Positions 23,995-36,711 are shown, numbered from the stretch's first letter. The stretch: 64,000 nucleotides of DNA from Coffea arabica (GCF_036785885.1 NC_092329.1:3162001-3226000), one strand, 5' to 3'. Notes: generated by a model from the sequence alone, not told the origin. Made by a program: numbers and translations.

Positions 23995-25152
23995 GGGCAA
24001 AGAGTTCCGGTGGCCCTCAAATTATTAGCCGGATGAACTTTTGGCCCCCAAACAATTAAAAGTAAACTTTTGGCCCCCGATCTATCTAAAGTACAAAATG
24101 TTAGACCTTCTGTCAAATTCAGCAGTTAATACAGACGGAATCTACGAACACGTGAGACCCGAAATACAAAGGGCATACGAAATGGTGATTCTGGGGTGCT
24201 CTTCTGAAGCGGACGCAAAAAAAGGGCATTGGGTTGAAGGACTATTTGAGGGTCGTACAGCCCTTGGAAGCCGAGGCTAGGGAGTGTTACTTTGAAAATA
24301 CAGGGTACAGCAGTGATGAATTCATAGAGATGTTGGTTCTTGACAGTTGTTTCATTCTGGAAATCTTTCGAAAGTTTGGAGGGTTGGTGCCGGTCGATCC
24401 AGATGATCCGCTTACCTCGATGTTGATCCAGATGTCGTGGGTGTATGCTTACCCCGATGACGAAGGATCAGGGCCGTCTTTGGGCCGATTGACTCTAAAT
24501 TTCTTCAACAATGCACTGCAAAGGTTTGAGCTAGTTTTGGCCAGATACAGCAGCCTCGAACTCGAACGCAAGCATTTGCTGGACTTTCTTTGCGAAAGCT
24601 TCAACCCCCTGGAACACGGCGAACCTAAACCCGATGGGTTTCTGAACACTCGCGTAATCGAATGCGTCTCGCATCTCTCGTACGCTGGAATTGACCTTAA
24701 ACCCAGCGAGGAAGAGAGCTTCTTGGCCATAAAATTCAGGCACGGGGGGTAATCGAGATGCCCAGAATTGCTTTGGATGATTTCATGAGCTCGTTTCTAT
24801 TGAATTGTGTCGCCTACGAGCAATGTCAGGCGGGTTGTTCCAAACACATGACGACTTGTGCTACATTCTTGGATTGCCTGATAAATTTGTCCAAGGACGT
24901 CCAATTTCTATGCGATTGGAACATAATCGAGAACTATTTTGGGACAGATGCTGAAATTGCCAAAAATGCCCTTCGTATTTCGGTGTGCTTCTCACGTAGT
25001 CGTAGATTCCGTCGGTATTAACTGCTGAATTTGACAAAAGGTCTAACATTTTGTACTTTGGATAGATCGGGGGCCAAAAATTTACTTTTAATTGTTTGGG
25101 GGCCAAAAGTTCATCCGGCTAATAGTTTGAGGGCCATCGGGACTTTTTGCCC
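23995..25152. mobile_element. Pack-MULE (Mutator-like element carrying a DUF247 fragment)
   Basis: Terminal inverted repeats lie at 23995-24176 and 24966-25152. They begin GGGCAAAGAGTTCCGG and GGGCAAAAAGTCCCGA and by hand count differ by about 11 substitutions and one 5-base gap. The nine bases TTACTAAAT flank the element exactly on both sides (23986-23994 and 25153-25161); a 9-bp duplication with long inverted ends is the signature of Mutator-like transposition. The roughly 790-base interior holds no transposase. It holds a piece of a DUF247 gene running almost from one inverted repeat to the other, which is the defining arrangement of a Pack-MULE. The preserved ends and duplication suggest a fairly recent insertion. 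Confidence 0.92.
24196..24965 (+). pseudogene. Captured DUF247 gene fragment, frameshifted
   Basis: The reading frame near 24235-24750 contains the DUF247 signature LEAEARECYFE, SSDEFIEMLVLDSCFILEIFRK, then HLLDFLCESFNP, VIECVSHLSYAGIDLK and SFLAIKFRHGG. It stops with TAA at 24750-24752. The next frame continues the same family without a break in homology (VIEMPRIALDDFMSSF, NCVAYEQC, CLINLSKDVQFLCDWNIIENYFGTDAEIA). One missing base in the six-G run at about 24743-24748 explains the switch. The usual N-terminus and C-terminal membrane helix are absent. The block of the DLLLLENQLPFF type expected after SWVY is missing too, replaced by a short acidic linker. DUF247 proteins are plant-specific and of largely unknown biochemistry; members act in grass self-incompatibility. 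There is no ATG at the front of the frame, so this is probably not a working gene. Confidence 0.85.
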
Positions 25153-25320
25153 TTACTAAATTGATACTCATGATGCTATGAAAGGTATAACCACGATTTA
25201 TGGCCCCTAGGATTAAGTTGTCCTGACACCCGTCATTCGCTGTTTTGTGAATGAAAGTTCCATTTATTTATCTAAGAGAAGACTTTGCTGCGGTTAATTT
25301 CTAGGTAAATCCGTCTTTAA

Positions 25321-26120
25321 GGGTCCGTTTGTTTCGGGTGAAAATGTTTTCCAGGAAAATATTTTCCTAATTTCCCGTGTTTGGTTGCACAAAAGTTATT
25401 GAAAACATTTTCCTATGTAAAATATTTTCACTCATCTTATGGAAAACAACTTCCCTTCCAAACTTACTGAAGTTGTTTTCCGAAATGCATGCATCCCGCC
25501 TGTAGTATGTTCTAAACTTACTGAAAACATCTTGTAGTATGTTCTTTTTTTTTTTTTAGTGTAAACAGGAGGATTCGAACCCAAAATCTCTTTCTTACAC
25601 TCCCTCCCCCGTACCACCCAACCCTCCCCCTAGTATATTCAAAATAAAAAAAAAAACCTCATTCTGTTCATCCTATGCTAGTAATTAATTATATATAATA
25701 GAGACATTCTTTTCTAGAGAAACTTTCAGCAGTGAGAGTGCAAGATATATGTCACAATAAGCATTGCATGTGATTGATATTTGACACTAAATGACCAGCA
25801 ATTTGTTTATTGCTTAAGGAGATATATCTTTATTCATATATACATTTCTCCAAGATTTTTTAAAATTAAACAATAAGATAAATTTTTTTATTTTGCATGG
25901 GAAGAAGTATGTAGTTATAATGTGTAGAAAGTAAAGATAGAGATAAAAATAAAAATATTTCAAAAGTTAAACAAACACCAGAAAAATGAAGTAAGAAAAT
26001 ATTTTCAATAAGCTAACCAAACACCTGAAAAAGATGAAAGGGAAATGATTTTCATGGAAAATTACTTCCACGGAAAATATTTTCCCAAGGAAAACATTTT
26101 ACTTCCAACCAAACAGACCC
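25321..26120. mobile_element. PIF/Harbinger (Tourist-like) MITE with TAA duplication
   Basis: The ends GGGTCCGTTTG and CAAACAGACCC form inverted repeats, and TAA lies directly outside both (25318-25320 and 26121-26123). Three-base TAA/TTA duplications with a GGG..GTTTG end are typical of Tourist-like elements. Sub-terminal GAAAATATTTTCC words on the two sides also pair. The 800 bases contain no transposase; a SINE has inserted at 25545-25630. Confidence 0.8.
25545..25630 (-). mobile_element. Compact tRNA-derived SINE nested in the Harbinger MITE
   Basis: On the minus strand this reads an A-box-like GGTTGGGTGGTACGG, a perfect B box GGTTCGAATCC, about 15 more bases and an A tail. It is flanked by TAGTATGTTC (25535-25544) and TAGTATATTC (25631-25640), a 10-base target duplication with one mismatch, as retroposition would leave. 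Diverged relatives in the same orientation are at 31319-31410 and 37827-37920. Confidence 0.75.
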
Positions 26121-26634
26121 TAAAGGTTGCATATTTGCATATTGTCACAACATTGGATATCAAATCTGCTGCAAAATGTACGGACCTCTTATCCAACCTC
26201 TCACAAAGGGATCACAACCCACACCATAAAAGAACTTTCTGCCCATTTTCAGAAGCAGACTTAAAAATAATTCTCAAACTAATTACGCGCCATGGTAGTC
26301 AACAGAAGTTACAGAACTTCAAAGTGCATCCATATTGCCACGAAAAAGGAAAAGAACAATAATAATTGGCACAACGGCAATAAAAAATTAAAACCGCTAT
26401 TCTGATATACGTCGAGTTCTAATTTAAACCATTTTAGGAATGTTTGTTGGAGCCTCGAGGTGATACCATACAGACCATCTTCTAGAATACATTAATGGAA
26501 AGTAGTTCCTATATACACAATACCCAAATAAGTTCATATTTAAGTACAGTACCAACAAATGAAGATCAATGACTTGATACTGAGTTGATGTGTGATAGTA
26601 CCACCAAATGAAGGTTCATGACTTAATACTGAGT
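26121..26634 (-). other. Downstream region of the protease gene
   Basis: Non-coding DNA after the stop codon of the minus-strand protease, presumably including its 3' UTR. A phrase of the form ACCAACAAATGAAG..CATGACTT.ATACTGAGTT occurs twice (about 26551-26587 and 26601-26636), a small tandem duplication running up to the stop codon. Confidence 0.4.
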
Positions 26635-28695
<2,061 letters not shown>

Positions 28696-28762
28696 TGGAC
28701 TTGAAGAGTGCACTGTGTAGTGGATCAGAAACGTGAGATGGTTTCCATGGATGTAGGGATGG

Positions 28763-28773
28763 GATTATATAAC
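28763..28773 (-). promoter_or_regulatory. TATA box of the protease gene
   Basis: The minus-strand sequence GTTATATAATC lies about 70 bases upstream of the ATG. It matches a plant TATA box at a plausible distance, leaving a short 5' leader of about 40 bases. Confidence 0.6.
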
Positions 28774-29296
28774 GGGTGCTGGAGGACAGTAGGTGGAAAT
28801 AAGCGAACGACATTTTGCAACGTGGTCCGGCTTTATTACTTTATTGTTGATATTTTCGCGCTTGGATCGGAAGGTTATTTAAAATAATTACTGTGTCTTT
28901 TTTATAATTATGATGTGTTATATATAATATTAACAAATATGTTTATGATGCAATAGGTATTTTTTTTTGTAAATAATTCCTATTTGTCAAGCTAAGCTTT
29001 GAATAATGGACTAAAAAAATAGAGGAATGGCTTGCTATCCTATTTGAATTGCTATATTTCGTGACCATATTTTTTGATCATTCTTTCGACCTCATATACA
29101 TCAAATCGTAATGGTATTTTTTTTTATAAAAACTCCTAAACAATCCAATCGGGTGCAGATTCTAGTTTCTTGATGGGCTAACCTTATTCAGTGGTCAATT
29201 CTTAATTTTTTTTGTCATTATTCAAATACATCAAATCGCAACAATACATTTTTCTATAAAAATTTCTAAAATAACAAGCCAAACGGGTGCTCTTAA

Positions 29297-29473
29297 ATTG
29301 TTTGGATAAGGTATTATTTGAAATATTATTTGGAATAATTACTGTAGCACTTTTTGTGATGTGATGTATGTGAGATAAAAAGGTGGTTGAGAATATAAAA
29401 AGGTGAGTTGAAAAATGTGTTTATGATACAAGCGAAATATTATTTAAGATAATAGAGTACTATCCAAACACTC
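29297..29473. mobile_element. MITE, TTAA-flanked, same family as 1668-1834
   Basis: The ends ATTGTTTGGATA and TATCCAAACACTC are imperfect inverted repeats, with TTAA on both sides (29293-29296 and 29474-29477). It shares the interior phrase TTTGTGATGTGATGTATGTGAGATAAAAAGGT with 1668-1834. It is 177 bases long and non-coding. A weaker relative may lie at about 28861-28960. Confidence 0.6.
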
Positions 29474-29767
29474 TTAATTAATGTTTATTTCATTCAACGT
29501 CACTTTCAAAAAGAAAAGCCTATTGATGACCAAGGTTGCTAAAGAAAACCTTTGCACTCTATGCAAGTGAAAAATGGCAGTAAAAGAATTTGCTTAGTTA
29601 ATAAGTTATCAAAGCTTTCATGCAAGGAAGTTTTGGGCGTTCCCCTGCCAAGATTGACTAATGCTTATACACACAACACAAGCGTGGTTACCTTTTGACT
29701 TTTGAGGGAAAGACAACTATAAAGCTGGATTTTTTTCTGGATTTTTCTGGATTGCATTTGTTCAAAA

Positions 29768-29911
29768 TCCCGTTTGAATTGCATTTTTCTAGATTTTTTG
29801 TTGAAAAATTATTTTAGCGATTTGATACATGTGAGGTAAAAAAGTGATAGAAAAATATGTTCACGGAAAACGAAATAATTTTTCTGAGAAAAATCGCAAT
29901 CCAAACGGGGA
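29768..29911. mobile_element. MITE with CCCGTTTGAATTGC / GCAATCCAAACGGG ends
   Basis: The ends are inverted, and sub-terminal TTTTTCT / AGAAAAA words also pair. The core GCGATTTGATACATGTGAGG...TGATAGAAAAATATGTTCACGGAAAACG matches one arm of the foldback at 2105-2450. The flanks TTCAAAA and TTCAAAC may be a target duplication with one mismatch. Confidence 0.6.
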
Positions 29912-32520
29912 TTCAAACAATTTATCTTACCCTATCTTCCGATATAAGCCATTCAAATCTCTTTCGAAGCATACTTCACGAATGACGTCTTGCACCTGCG
30001 GCCGTGGAATTCCAGGAGGGCTATGCTATACTAGGACTGTGTTTGTTTTGAGGGAATAGGAGGGCAAAGCAAAGAAAGGAAGTGGAGGGATAAGGTTTTT
30101 AATATTTGGATTGGATTTTGAGGAAGGAAAGAGATTTTGAGGAAGCAAAGAAAGGAAGTAGAGGGATAAATTATTATATATTTTTTTAATCTGCCTTTCC
30201 TCTAAAAGTGGACGAAAACAGAGGGAAAGGATGTCAAAATTAATGAAAATCATAACATTTTCTAAGAAACTTTACAAATTAAACTTTTAAGTTATGGATA
30301 AAAACATAATTAACTCGTAATAATTTTATTTCCCTTCCTTTCATAATTCAAACAACGTGAATGGATTCCAATTTCCTCTCCTCTCATTTCTTTTCCTTTC
30401 CACTGGAGTTCTCTCATTTCCTCTACTCTAATCAGACGTTGAAAAATAACTATGACAGGCGCACAGAATTCAAAAAAACAAACTACACAAAAACTACAAT
30501 CCCAATCCCAACTGTGTAAGGTGTATATCTGTCCGGAAAATGGTGCTATGACATGACTAATAAGCGAAGACTAATACACACGTAAAATACAAAATACCAC
30601 CCTATGCTTTGGCTTACATACACTTGAAGTCTTGAACTCTCCTATAATTTAGCTAGAAACCTATAAATAGACCCCTATATAATTGTGATTAAAGTGATAC
30701 CATTAGATCTTCTATTAGATTTAACGATTAAACTTGAATACTCAAACTTTTCAAATAAAATTACCATAGAATGACAAAATCACCTTCAGTCCAAGCTTGA
30801 TGCAATGTTCCAAATAAAATTCAGTAGCAAACCATACTTTTAAAAAATTTCAACGTAAAAATGAAATTATAGAATAAAACTTATATTTGTTTCATCTTCA
30901 ATGCTATTTGTTAGACCGCTACTGTCATGATAAAAAGTTCAAATGTGTTTCGTCTCGTACAAAAAAAAAAAAAAAAAAGGCAAGAACAAAGTACGGTGAC
31001 AAGAAAAATCACAGAAGCAAATATAAATTTTTTGTTCCTTCTTATCATGATGGTAGGAGTCCAACAGAATACTGAAGATGAAGTAAATATAAGTTTTTTT
31101 TTTCAAAATTTTGTTTTTATCTTAAAATTTTTTTAAAAGTATAGATTGTTTCCAAAATTTCATTTAGAACATCATAATCCTACATAGAAGGGTGATTTTG
31201 TAATTTTGTCGTGATTTTATTTAAAATATTTGACTTTTTAAATTTGACCGTTAAATTTAACAGAGAACATATCAATTCTACTTTGATTAAAATCACCACA
31301 TTTTTTTGCCTTTCTAAATTTTTTTTTAGTATAAGTGGTAGGTTTTGAATTCAAAACTTTCAATTACACTCATTTCTTCCGTACTATTCAATCCATCATT
31401 CTTCCCTCAACGCATGGGTTAAATTTTACGCTTCCAAATCACATAAGGCCAAAGCATTTGACAATCTCAGCCTCTTGCTAATTAATTTGCTAGGTTAGTC
31501 AATATTAAGGAATTTGAATCGCATCTGGTGCAGATATACACACATACACACACTTATGGCTTTAATGCAAATTGAAATGTAACCAATATATACGGAATGA
31601 ACAATCATCCGTGGAGAAAAGGACCAATTACTTTTACTACGTGATTCCATTTATGTGTAACTTTTTTTTTTTTTTTTTTATGGATGTTTGACTTGTTTTA
31701 CATGCAATTGCGTACATGTTATCTCTTTTAATAGCAATATGATTAGCTTGTCTAACAATAAATATGTAAAATTTTTGGTATTAACCCTTTTCACATAAAG
31801 AAGAATTAAAGGACCTTTAATTCTCATTCAGTATTTAGTTAACTCTCCAAAAAGCAGCCTATTAGTAGTGTCCAACTATTAGTTGCCGAAAGAATGCCTT
31901 GGACTCTATATGCATGCATGTAATTAGGACTGGTTTAGTTAGAGATGGTCTTACTGTTTCTACAACTACAATATCTCTTGCATCTAACATGTATGTTTAT
32001 AGAATTTCATATTAGTAGTTACGCTTCAATATGCACTTTGTTACCCCATGAACCATAATTAGGGACCATATACTTTAAATGGATAATTAACAATACTTGT
32101 CTGTTTAAAGATTCACACTTAATTTTCACTACTTTTTGCCCTCTATCATTAAATTTTAAAAGAAAGGAAAACTTTTGTGGAAAAGAATACAAACAACTTC
32201 ATTGTGTCTAATAATATAACTAACTATATGATCATATGATCTCTGGAACTTCTATTATTTTCCTCTAAACAACCTCTTGTAGCTGAAATATGCATTCTAA
32301 TTATAAATTTGTAATTCAACAAATAGTTTAAAATTGTTAGGATTTCATTGCATATGATACATAGTGTGGGTATGCAGTTGAGCATATAAACTGATAAAGA
32401 CGTAAAGGTAAGACGCATAAATAATTGTCAGACAACGGAAAATGCTTCTCTGGGAGGTTGCCCTCTCTGTACCATATCCCAAAGTAACAGATTCTGTTTT
32501 ACCCCTCCCTTCTCCTCCCT
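29912..32520. other. Intergenic, repeat-rich, no gene supported
   Basis: About 30030-30430 has purine-rich GGAAAG/GAGGGATA words on the left answered by CCTCTC/TTTCCTTTCC words on the right, suggesting one more decayed inverted-repeat element. A SINE relative lies at 31319-31410. The rest is AT-rich DNA without exons I can recognise. Confidence 0.4.
31319..31410 (-). mobile_element. Diverged SINE, same family as 25545-25630
   Basis: Read on the minus strand, GGATTGAATAGTACGGAAGA, GAGTGTAA and a decayed B box (TTTTGAATTCAAAACC) are followed by CTTATACTAAAAAAA. The same order of blocks appears in the better preserved copy. No target duplication was found. Confidence 0.45.
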
Positions 32521-32521
32521 G

Positions 32522-32531
32522 TATATATATT
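32522..32531 (+). promoter_or_regulatory. TATA-like box before the small ORF at 32667
   Basis: TATATATATT lies about 135 bases before the ATG and is followed by a purine-rich AGAGAGAGACGAAAGAAGAGAA leader just before the ORF, an arrangement seen in plant promoters. Alternating TA is common in this window, so this is weak on its own. Confidence 0.3.
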
Positions 32532-32666
32532 ATCATCTTCCCACGTTCTACCATCCTCTTTGACCCTTTTCAGTACAATATCAAAATATAACATTCGGCC
32601 CAGATTCACAAAGAGAGTCGTTTTACTAGTGGGAAAAGAGAGAGAGACGAAAGAAGAGAAGATAGA

Positions 32667-32978
32667 ATGAGTGATCACGTGCCCCAAAGGTACTGGTTAA
32701 GGATATCTTGGGCTGCCCATTTCATTTTCTGTGTGGCCTTGTACAACCATTGGTTCATCAATCGGGCTGGATTCTTCGAAGGTTGCTTGGGATATCTATG
32801 GGAATGAAAGCTACTTCTTGCCATGGTCATTTTTCTCGTGCCCCTCACGGCTCTGCAATACGCCATCTATTTTCTTCTTGCCGAATTTCCTGAAGTTTTG
32901 CTTCCGCATGCAGGGTTAATTAAGGCTCTAGCCAAATGGTTAATCCAAGAGACATATGACAGGAAAAGAGAATTTTAA
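32667..32978 (+). pseudogene. Possible small two-helix membrane protein gene with an in-frame TGA
   Basis: ATG at 32667 opens MSDHVPQRYWLRISWAAHF..., 46 codons, closed by TGA at 32805-32807. The same frame then stays open for 56 more codons (KLLLAMVIFLVPLTALQY... to ...LIQETYDRKREF) and ends with TAA at 32976-32978. Each half has one strongly hydrophobic segment (about residues 14-31 and 48-71), then a charged amphipathic tail. A continuous, coding-like frame with a TATA-like box and a purine-rich leader, broken by a single stop, suggests a gene with one nonsense change or a sequencing error. I do not recognise the family and assign no function. A chance ORF remains possible. Confidence 0.4.
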
Positions 32979-33371
32979 TTGATTTTTACACTTTTTATAT
33001 TCTTCACCCCATCCTTTCCTTTTTATTCTGACAATCTTTACTATAGTAGCAATAATACTAATTCACAAAGGCATGACTTGCGAGCTCCGTTGAACCCACA
33101 AGCTTCTTACTAAGGCAAATTATACGATCACCAACCGATTAAACAAGTGACATATAACAATTTTATAATTTTATTTGTGATTTGTACTAGAATCGTATGC
33201 GACATAACACTACAGTTTTGGACATTACTCTTTAATAATAATATTATTATTATTATTATCTCTTTCCACTTTCCAGTAACATGTTATTTACCCAAATATT
33301 GCCTTTTCCTTTATTGAAATTTTTTTTTTCGGGTTTTAATAGGCTTCCAGAAACATAAAAGGGGACTTATA

Positions 33372-33778
33372 GGCCCCGTTTGGTGTTTGCGTTGCTTTTG
33401 ATTAAAAAAAAAAACACCTTTTGATGCTAGAAGCACTTTTGAGGTGTTTAGTGAATATTATTTCATAAAATTAGAAGTTGAACATTTATTGTTAAAAGCA
33501 CTTTTAACAAAACCTAAAATTTGATGATTTTAGAATAGTTTTTGTGTTTTAAAAATAAAACATTAAATTTAATCATTTATCCAATATTATGAACTAAATA
33601 AAGAGATAAATATATTTAAAATTTTTAAAATTATACATTATTCAATACAATAAGTACTTATTAAACTATATATCCAAACAATATACTTAAAAATCCTAGA
33701 ACGCTTCATGAGTGCTTTGATTAAAAACTCTATTAGATTAAATACTTTTCAATAAGTTATCGCAAATCCAAATGGGTC
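33372..33778. mobile_element. Tourist-like MITE with GGCCCCGTTTGG end
   Basis: The left end GGCCCCGTTTGG is answered by CCAAATGGGTCC on the right, with ATA and TTA outside. The pattern resembles Harbinger/Tourist MITEs, but the three-base duplication is imperfect. The interior is AT-rich and non-coding, with AAGCACTTTTGAGG/AAGCACTTTTAAC words near the left side. Confidence 0.5.
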
Positions 33779-34514
33779 CTTAGCTTATCTAGAGTCTAGA
33801 TTAGTTTGTAATTTTTTTTTTGTAACCTAAAATATGTCCTGACCTGAACTCTTTGGACCTGATCCGGCACACAAAAGCGGATGGCAATGCCATGGCCCCA
33901 CGCAATTTTCACCCGAGCGAGTCACAGGTGCTCCAAGGAGCAGTTTTGATCCCGGAATCTAGACTAGTTTGTATTGCTTCTTTGATTCCAAAAAGGGGCA
34001 AAAAAAAGGAAAACTCATTTTGTCTCCTTCACCAATATTCATCTTGGCCTCTCATTTTCCAACAAACTCCAATCTTCTTCATCTCCATTTCTTTTACCTG
34101 TTCTGGATCAATTTTAATTCTTATTTTGCGGGTAACTTTGGCTCTTCAAATGGGAAAGTTTGGAGGCCATGACCCCTAATACGGTGATTTCAGTTTTTTT
34201 TTTCTTGCCTCAATTCTGTAAATTGATTTGAAGCATGGAAGAAGAACTATTTTTCCTCCAACAATCAATGTTTATAAATTTTGATTTTTGGAAGAGAATA
34301 AGAAGTAAAAGGAATAAAAAAAATAGGATTATACTTTTGGAAGTTGACTTGTATGACTCTGGCAGTCTATTAAGAGCAACAGTATTTTTAAGTTTGAATA
34401 AAATAAATAGTTGCAAAACTATAGCCCTTTCAATAATGCCCTCGTATTAATTAAGTAACTACTAATACCTTCGAACTTTACACTCTGATCCTAAATTTGT
34501 CCTAAACTAATACC
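33779..34514. other. Intergenic, no gene supported
   Basis: A GC-richer patch at 33860-33960 lies within a 108-codon ORF (33853-34179), but I see no family motif or exon partner. The remainder is AT-rich. Confidence 0.35.
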
Positions 34515-34674
34515 TTCTTCCGGGGGAGGATATGGGAACGAGATCATATAATTGGCTCCTAGGCTGCGGTAGGTACTAGGTAGGTATAAAAGAATGAGAT
34601 TTTACAACGTGGCGACGCTTTATTCCTTTCCCATTTACATTATTTGCCAAGCATTTGATGAATGGACTTAAAAC

Positions 34675-36711
34675 GGCTCCATTTGGGTTCATCAATTTTT
34701 CAAAAATTAGTTTTTCAAATACTATAAAAATTTTTAAAAAATATTCTAAATAGTATTCTAAAAAATTGTCTAAATTTTTTTAATGTTTAAAAAATATTCC
34801 AAAATATATTATAAAAACTCTACTACTCTTAAATATCCCAAAATATATTCTAAAAATATCTCCAAATATACTCTAAAAACTCGTGTTTGGATCCTTGTTT
34901 TTTGAGCTGTTTTTAAAAAACTGTTTTTCAAATCCCAAATGCTACAGTAAATGTGTATTTCTAAAACAACTCCAAAAACACCATATCCAAACATTATATC
35001 AAAAACAACTACATATGTATATTTCAATTATGTATATTATATATATTATATTAATATAAATTGAAATATACAAATTGAAAATTATATATATTATATATTA
35101 TATAAATATTTATATACATTAATATTATACATAATACATTAATATTATACATAATATAATATACATAATATGTAATATTGTATACATAAATGTGTAAATA
35201 TTTATACACAAAATATTGTGTACATTATATTATAATATATACATTATTAATGTATAATATTATTATGTACATTATTGTGTATAATAATGTCTAATAATGT
35301 TAGGTATAATATATAATATACATAATATGTAATAATGTAATAATGTATATTATGTATAATATATTATATTATATATATACAATATTATGTATATTATACA
35401 AATTGAAAATTATATATTATATATTTATATATTATATATTATATGAATATTTATATAATGAAATATACAATAAATATTGCAAATTGAAATATTATATAAA
35501 CACCATATTTATAATATTATAATATTTATAATTAATATTAATGTATATTATATATATATTAAATATTTATATATTTATTTTTACATATTATAAATATTTT
35601 ATTTTACTTAAAAAATATTTTTACATATTTATAATATATTTATATGAATATTATATATTATATAATATAATATATATTTTACATTTATACATAATATATA
35701 TATTAATGTATATTTATAATATACATTTATATTATGTATTATACATAATATAATACATTTATATTAATATACATAATATTAATTTTACATTTATACATAA
35801 TATTAATATATTTGTACATTTATATTAATTATATTAATACATTTATACATAATATAATATATATATTAATAAAATTATAATTTATACATTTATATAATAT
35901 TCATTTGTAATTTATACATTTATAAAAATATACACTTTTACATTTATAAATATATTTATAATATGTATTATATGTAATATAATACATTTATATATTTTTA
36001 TATGAATACATAAATACATTTATTTTTAAAAATTTATAAATGTATATTTATATTAAAATATTAATTTATAATTTATAATTTATACATTTATGTAATATTC
36101 ATTTATAATTTATAAATTTACAATAATATACACTTATACATTTATAAATATATTTATATTATGTATTATATGTAATATAATACATTTATAATACATTTAT
36201 ATATTTTTATATAAATAAATAAATATATTTATTTATAAGTATTTATAAATGTATTATAAATGCATAAATGTATATTTATATAAAAATATAAAAATTATAA
36301 CTTATAATTTATACATTTATATAATATTCATTTATAATAATATACACTTATACATTTATAAATATATTTATATCATGTATTATATATAATATAATACATT
36401 TATAATACATTTATATATTTTTAGCGAATATATAAATATATTTATTTATAAATATTTATAAATGTATTATAAATGCATAAATGTATATAAAAAATAAAAT
36501 TATATAAATTATAAATTATAAAAATACCCAAAATATGTTTTAAAAATATCTCTAAAAATAATCCAAAAAACATACAGTAAAAGTTTTTCATATAGTTTTT
36601 GAAAAATAATCTCAAAAACAACTAATCCAAACGGACTTGTATTTCAAAAACGAAATGCTACAGTTCTGTTTTTGAAAAACAACCCCAAAAACAGGTAATC
36701 CAAACGGAGCC
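34675..36711. mobile_element. Inverted-repeat element with GGCTCC..TTTGG ends and AT-expanded core
   Basis: The ends GGCTCCATTTGG and CCAAACGGAGCC are inverted copies. The left 200 bases match the MITE at 5282-5583, and the right side repeats phrases of the form TTTTGAAAAACAA..CAAAAACA.CTAATCCAAACGGA. A second internal GTTTGGATCC end near 34888 suggests nested copies. The centre has become a 1.5-kb AT repeat. It has no coding capacity. Confidence 0.6.
35000..36500. repeat. AT-only tandem repeat array
   Basis: The segment is almost entirely A and T, with rare C or G. In its right part the phrase TTTATACATTTAT.TAATATTCATTT recurs at about 35881, 36079 and 36308. Each time it is followed by ATACAC.T.TACATTTATAAATATATTTATA and, further on, ATAAATGTAT, giving units of about 200-230 bases. 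The left part (35000-35870) is less regular ATAT/TAATAT sequence. ORFs read across it have no meaning. Confidence 0.8.

Larger units (their letters stand above)
28741..29725. repeat. Segmental duplication, copy 1 (protease upstream region)
   Basis: Three blocks here recur in the same order at 34515-37175. The first is the protease promoter block (GATTATATAA ... GTAGGT ... TTTTGCAACGTGG ... GCTTTATTACTTT). The second is TATTTGTCAAGC...GAATAATGGACTA near 28980-29012. The third is GCAAGGAAGTTTTGG..GTTCCC...GATTGACTAATGCTTATACACACAA near 29623-29680. Different small elements separate the blocks in the two copies, so they have diverged for some time. Confidence 0.6.

Noticed and set aside
24041-24280. 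79-codon plus-strand ORF at the Pack-MULE left end, and its mirror at 24861-25106
   Set aside because: Both start with nearly the same residues only because they read the two inverted repeats; this is not a protein family.
24449-24743. Minus-strand ORFs inside the Pack-MULE
   Set aside because: Antisense to the DUF247 frame, with no family resemblance.
28696-28713. Six-codon N-terminal extension of the protease
   Set aside because: It would need a GTG start; the ATG at 28695 begins directly with the signal peptide.
35541-35753. 70-codon ORF rich in Ile and Tyr
   Set aside because: Product of the AT-only tandem repeat; composition alone explains it.
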